This document shows positions 31,287 through 34,518 of a stretch of 34,518 bases of DNA, piece by piece. The stretch is taken from NCBI RefSeq assembly GCF_900156475.1, contig NZ_FTNR01000021.1, positions 1 to 34,518 of the forward strand, in the 5' to 3' direction. The notes beneath the pieces are model-generated. The model was not told the DNA's origin and did no database searches. It saw only the letters and a program-made list of their open reading frames with translations. The stretch's first letter is position 1, and each line of letters opens with the position of its first letter. This DNA is from Natronorubrum thiooxidans. GTDB lineage: Archaea > Halobacteriota > Halobacteria > Halobacteriales > Natrialbaceae. The position numbers and the translations under genes are program-made.

Positions 31287-33801
31287 GCTCGATCACCACC
31301 GTTGCCTCGATGTGTTTCGCGCTGGGCAGCGCCTCGATGAGTTCGATGAGTTCCTCCTTCGAGAGGTCGTCAACGTCGTAGGAGAGGTCAACGTGCGTAA
31401 CGGTGTCCGTGTCACCGTTGACCCGAGACTCGGCGTGGCTGCGGAGGACGCGCGCCGACGGGCCTTCGAGCGTGACACGCGTCTCTTCCGTCTGGCTTGC
31501 CACTGTCCCGCCACCACTAGTTCCGCCGGCAGTCCCACCCGAACTACCGCCGGACGACCCCCCGGACGTACCACCGACAGTCGATCCTCCACCACCGGTA
31601 GCACCGCCGGTCGAACTCGTCCCACCGTCATCGCCGGTGCTACCGCCACTAGAGCCGGTGTCAGTTTTTGTGTAGACGGCCTCGTCGAGGTTCTTCGGGC
31701 TGTGGATCGTCAGCCCGTCGCCGAGGTCGGGGAGTGGATCGTTCTTGTGGGCGGCGTAGAACTTCCCACGGTCGCCTTCCAGCACGACCTTCTCGTCGCG
31801 GTAGAGTTTGCTCAGCGCGGACGTGAACACACCCTTGTCGAGAATGACCGGCATCCGCCGGAACTGTCGGAAGTCGTTCAGCATCGAGTCGAGGGAGATG
31901 CCGTTCTCGGCGTCCTCGACCTCGTCGAGAATCTTCTCGCCGACGTAGGTCTTGTCGCGACCGACCTTGTCCTTCACGTCATCGACGTCTGCGATGACGG
32001 ACTTCTTCCGCAGCCTGACGCCGCCGCGCGGGTCTTCGCTCCACTTGATCCAGTTCCCGTAGCGGTCTTCGAGTTCGTTACGGAGTTCCCGGCGTTCGTC
32101 CCGGATGATCTTCCCCAGCTCGCCCTGCTCGTCCTCGACTTTCCCTTGTAGGTTCTCGGCGCCGAGCACGCGTGCGGCCTTGCTGATGATGTCGTCGTCA
32201 TCCCGAATCTCCTGTTTGGGCGCGACGAACAGCACCGTGTTCTGGTAAGTGCGGCCCTCGAAGAAGCTATCCAACTCGCTCCGGAGCGCGCCGTTTGACA
32301 GGTAATCGAGCATCACGACGACCTGAATCTCCTTGGACTCCGGGATGTCTTCGTCGGGGTACACGTGGACGTCCCCGTCCCAAACGTCGTCGCGGACGAC
32401 TTCCATGAGTTTGGCTTCGATGTCGCTGTGGTCGCCGTCGAGAACGCGTTCCTGTTCGCGGGTAACGAGCGCGGTGAGTTTCGGATCTTCGGTAATGAAG
32501 TAGTTCTCCTTGGAACTGTCGCGGTCGAGGTAGTGCGCCGTCCCGTACAGGTTCCCGAGAGACATATCGAGTTTCGACACGGATGTCTTCTCGGGCTTGT
32601 ACGTCCCGATCAGGCACTCCGTGATCGACGCTTCCTGCCGGCGCTCGTCGAGCGTGTATAGGTGGATGGTCTTCAGGAGGTCATCGCCGTAGTCAATTTC
32701 CGCGATGGCGTCGAGATCGGAGCGGTAGCGATTGAACAGCGTCTGATTGATGCCTCGGAACGCCGCCGCATTGATGTCCGAGGTGATGATGAGGTCGGTC
32801 TCGTCGTACAGCCGGCGTACTGTGTCGGCGAGCACGTTCATCGCCCCCCGCACGTTCTGGCGCTCGCGGCCGCCCTCGTAGAGGCTGTCGAGCAGGTCGA
32901 GCAGTTCGGGGTGGAACGGGTAGGTCTCGACCATCCGATTCTCGTACCGTTTCTCTTCTTCGATCTCGATGGGATAGGAGTAGTTGTCGACGTATTCGCG
33001 GACGACGTCGCGGACAGCACTCTCGTCGATGTCTTCGCGACGCGTCTCGAACAGGCGGTGGAGAATGATGCGTTCGCGGTCGCCCGTGGAGTTGAGGTCG
33101 ACGGCGTATGGGCTGGTGCGGTTCAGGATGCGTTTGAGGTCTTCGCTCTTGTCTAGCAGCGTGACGAACGTAAACAGGTTGTAGTCGGGATCGTTCGCTA
33201 CTTCGAAGAGGTTCTGGAGGAAGAACTCGTTGCGTTCGACGAGTTCCTCATCGGCGGTGTCGCTGAACGACTCCCACCACGTCTCGATCTCGTCGAAGAA
33301 GATGGCGACGGTCTCGTCGGCGGCGAGTTCCTCGATGTGGTCGGTCGTCGGGTAGCGGTTGATGTCGTCGAGGATGTCCTCGCGGCCGAGGTCTTCAAAG
33401 ATGGGTTCCCAGATACGGTCGGCGTCTGTTTTGCTCGTAGAGAGGATTGACGCGTGCGCGGTAGTGGGGAGGTTGAGGGGGATGTCCCATTCGTCGAGCC
33501 AATCTTGAGCGAGTTCGGGACTGTCGAACAGGTGGTAGAGGGTGAGCAGACCATGGGACTTACCTGCACCGTACGGCCCAGAGAGGGTGATGCCACCTTG
33601 GGCGTCGCGGCCACGGAGCTTGTTGTCCACGTGGTCGAAAGCCGTCTGTAAGGCGTTCGAGGGATAGGTCATCGATAGCAGCCGACTCGAGTCGTTTTCG
33701 AGTCGGTCGTCGGATGACCCGACCTTGTGAGCTTGAAGCACCCCTTGGAACCGTCCCTCCACGACTTCGTCCCGAGGGGTAAGGAAATCCGAAACCTTCA
33801 T
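31270..33801 (-). CDS. DUF499 P-loop ATPase (BrxC/PglY type)
   Basis: This is an 843-residue protein. The AAA-like core has Walker A GPYGAGKS (75-82) in ITLSGPYGAGKSHGLLTLYH and Walker B AIFFDEIETWW (Asp 170, Glu 171). Later segments, including FRGINQTLFNRYR and LGRVLGAENLQGK-like helices, are typical of DUF499. At about 690-765 comes a low-complexity linker built almost only of Gly, Ser and Thr (GGSTGDDGGTSSTGG, SGGSSGGSSGGTAGG). A small C-terminal domain (VTLEGPSARVLRSHAE) follows. DUF499 ATPases are the BrxC/PglY component of BREX systems. This is the first gene of the operon within the window. A TATA-like AAAATATCA lies about 35 bp upstream of the ATG. Confidence 0.92.
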   Translation of the reverse strand: MKVSDFLTPRDEVVEGRFQGVLQAHKVGSSDDRLENDSSRLLSMTYPSNALQTAFDHVDNKLRGRDAQGGITLSGPYGAGKSHGLLTLYHLFDSPELAQDWLDEWDIPLNLPTTAHASILSTSKTDADRIWEPIFEDLGREDILDDINRYPTTDHIEELAADETVAIFFDEIETWWESFSDTADEELVERNEFFLQNLFEVANDPDYNLFTFVTLLDKSEDLKRILNRTSPYAVDLNSTGDRERIILHRLFETRREDIDESAVRDVVREYVDNYSYPIEIEEEKRYENRMVETYPFHPELLDLLDSLYEGGRERQNVRGAMNVLADTVRRLYDETDLIITSDINAAAFRGINQTLFNRYRSDLDAIAEIDYGDDLLKTIHLYTLDERRQEASITECLIGTYKPEKTSVSKLDMSLGNLYGTAHYLDRDSSKENYFITEDPKLTALVTREQERVLDGDHSDIEAKLMEVVRDDVWDGDVHVYPDEDIPESKEIQVVVMLDYLSNGALRSELDSFFEGRTYQNTVLFVAPKQEIRDDDDIISKAARVLGAENLQGKVEDEQGELGKIIRDERRELRNELEDRYGNWIKWSEDPRGGVRLRKKSVIADVDDVKDKVGRDKTYVGEKILDEVEDAENGISLDSMLNDFRQFRRMPVILDKGVFTSALSKLYRDEKVVLEGDRGKFYAAHKNDPLPDLGDGLTIHSPKNLDEAVYTKTDTGSSGGSTGDDGGTSSTGGATGGGGSTVGGTSGGSSGGSSGGTAGGTSGGGTVASQTEETRVTLEGPSARVLRSHAESRVNGDTDTVTHVDLSYDVDDLSKEELIELIEALPSAKHIEATVVIEREVQD

Positions 33802-34041
33802 GATATTCTCTACTCGGTTAGTGCCTCACTTGATATTTTCCACATTCGTACGCGCCCCTGCAGTACTGTTCGACCGTCTATCCACTTCTGGCAGCGATGA
33901 AAATAACCTATCGCGTTGTTTAGGCTTGGAATTAGTTTTATTCAGCCGAAAACCCGTTCTGATGTCGTCTACGGCGTATTTCGGCTCTTGGGCCCTGACA
34001 CAGAGACAAGTCCATCGCTGACAGCTATTTTTGCGAGGTAG

Positions 34042-34299
34042 CTACCCGAGCAGTTCATCCACGGCGTCCTCCAGCTCGTCGTTCCCGTCAGCTTCGGCTT
34101 CGCCTTTACGCTGATCTTCGAGGCTCCCGAGACGGTCGCGGCCAACCTCAGTACCATATTCGGTACTTCCCGAACGTCGCTTCGTGAACTGTGCTGAGTC
34201 ATGGACGAACGGAGTGAATGCCGGTGTGGTAACTGAGTGAACAGGAAGTAGAATCCACGCATGAGGAGAAGTGAAGTAAGAAGGCTGAAATACGCTGTT
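34042..34299 (-). pseudogene. Detached C-terminal tail, in frame with edge gene
   Basis: An 85-codon open frame without a start codon ends at TAG 34042. Its final 50 residues look like a genuine protein tail (TKRRSGSTEYGTEVGRDRL, then EDQRKGEAEADGNDELEDAV). It is in the same register as the gene entering at the window edge. It is separated from that gene by two in-frame stops and a GC-rich duplication at 34,337-34,390. I infer that one longer gene was interrupted. Between 33,802 and 34,041 there is only promoter-like AT-rich sequence. Confidence 0.4.
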
Positions 34300-34336
34300 C
34301 TAGGTGAATGCTGTTGCTCACCAGGAGCTTGCCCAA

Positions 34337-34390
34337 GGCCGCGGGCTGGCGTCAGCCCGCGGCCGGCGCGGTCAGCCCGCGGCCGGCGCG
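34337..34390. repeat. Hairpin plus 20-base tandem duplication
   Basis: GGCCGCGGGCT (34337-34347) and AGCCCGCGGCC (34354-34364) form a perfect eleven-pair hairpin. The unit beginning GTCAGCCCGCGGCC occurs twice back to back (34351-34370 and 34371-34390). The second copy supplies the stop codon of the edge gene. The pattern suggests a slippage or insertion event that truncated the reading frame, or a strong structured terminator. Confidence 0.65.
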
Positions 34391-34518
34391 TATGCTTCTG
34401 GCACACCTGTTCCGTTCATCTCTATCTCCCAACTCCGCTCTAGCTCTTCCTCTAATGCATGTCTGATCCAGTCAGAGAAGGTCTTGAACGTGAATTCCTC
34501 GGGCAGGTCGCGCCCGCC
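34372..34518 (-). CDS. Partial gene entering at window edge (3' end only)
   Basis: The last 48 codons of a minus-strand gene run off the window. The residues include LPEEFTFKTFSDWIRHALEE, then ELERSWEIEMNGTGVPEAYA, then PAAG before TGA. The helix-rich acidic segment is clearly coding, but I cannot assign a family. It lies upstream of the DUF499-PglZ-methyltransferase operon on the same strand, so it could be the missing BREX-like partner (for example a helicase). The Ala/Pro-rich last residues come from the duplicated GC-rich repeat, which suggests that the stop is secondary. Confidence 0.55.
   Translation of the reverse strand, partial: GGRDLPEEFTFKTFSDWIRHALEEELERSWEIEMNGTGVPEAYAPAAG

Noticed and set aside
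31174-32151. Long plus-strand frame opposite PglZ and DUF499
   Set aside because: Antisense of well-supported genes; no domain and an un-halophilic composition.

Overview
The window is a haloarchaeal chromosome segment. The evidence is very acidic proteins (D/E-rich throughout, including membrane and enzyme families), high GC with frequent CTCGAG/CGAGC words, TATA-type promoters just upstream of leaderless starts, an archaeal 5S rRNA, and families known mainly or only from Halobacteria (DUF5790, DUF5789-like, the azf SDR glucose-6-phosphate dehydrogenase, HTH and zinc micro-proteins). Gene style fits the Natrialbales side of the class, but I cannot name a genus from sequence reading alone.

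Layout. (1) 1-271: end of an rRNA operon, with one 5S cut by the window edge, a half-tRNA remnant, then a second complete 5S. (2) 272-15.55 kb: ordinary core-genome housekeeping genes. These are a PadR regulator, cold-shock protein, M29 aminopeptidase, DUF309, azf, archaeal dihydroneopterin aldolase, DUF5790, creatininase-family amidohydrolase, a PAP2 phosphatase read in frame into a DUF5789-like protein, an ABC exporter, DUF192, tRNA-Val, an HTH regulator, tRNA-Phe, an NAD-binding channel-like protein, a zinc-ribbon membrane protein, an aldo/keto reductase, a 55-residue zinc micro-protein and an alpha/beta hydrolase. Both tRNAs, and a damaged tRNA-His at 15.7 kb, are followed by a degenerate second copy of their own 3' end, carried in a hairpin 108-123 bp downstream.

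(3) From about 15.77 kb the content changes to accessory DNA. It holds a TacAT-like antitoxin/GNAT-toxin pair (16.17-16.89 kb), a two-gene operon with a degenerate GHKL (Hsp90-type) ATPase fold (17.1-18.4 kb), and a ParB-DNA methyltransferase fusion (18.75-20.16 kb). A DUF433 antitoxin-like pair and a serine recombinase follow (20.6-22.6 kb). Next comes a tightly coupled three-gene operon made of a single-histone-fold protein, an unrecognised 496-residue protein and a two-helix membrane protein (22.87-25.9 kb), then a rhomboid-family membrane protein.

(4) 27.2-34.5 kb, minus strand: a compact defence-type operon. It runs DUF499 ATPase (BrxC/PglY type), then a short PglZ-domain protein, then a DUF1156/Zn-ribbon DNA methyltransferase (PglXI type), with overlapping or nearly touching genes. 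This is a BREX-like core. Its upstream neighbour at the window edge is truncated and appears to have a detached in-frame tail.

The most promising undescribed unit is the histone-fold operon (22,867-25,907). A histone-type DNA-binding subunit, a large soluble partner and a membrane-anchored partner are translationally coupled inside a recombinase/defence island. The GHKL-like pair and the BREX-like core are secondary candidates.
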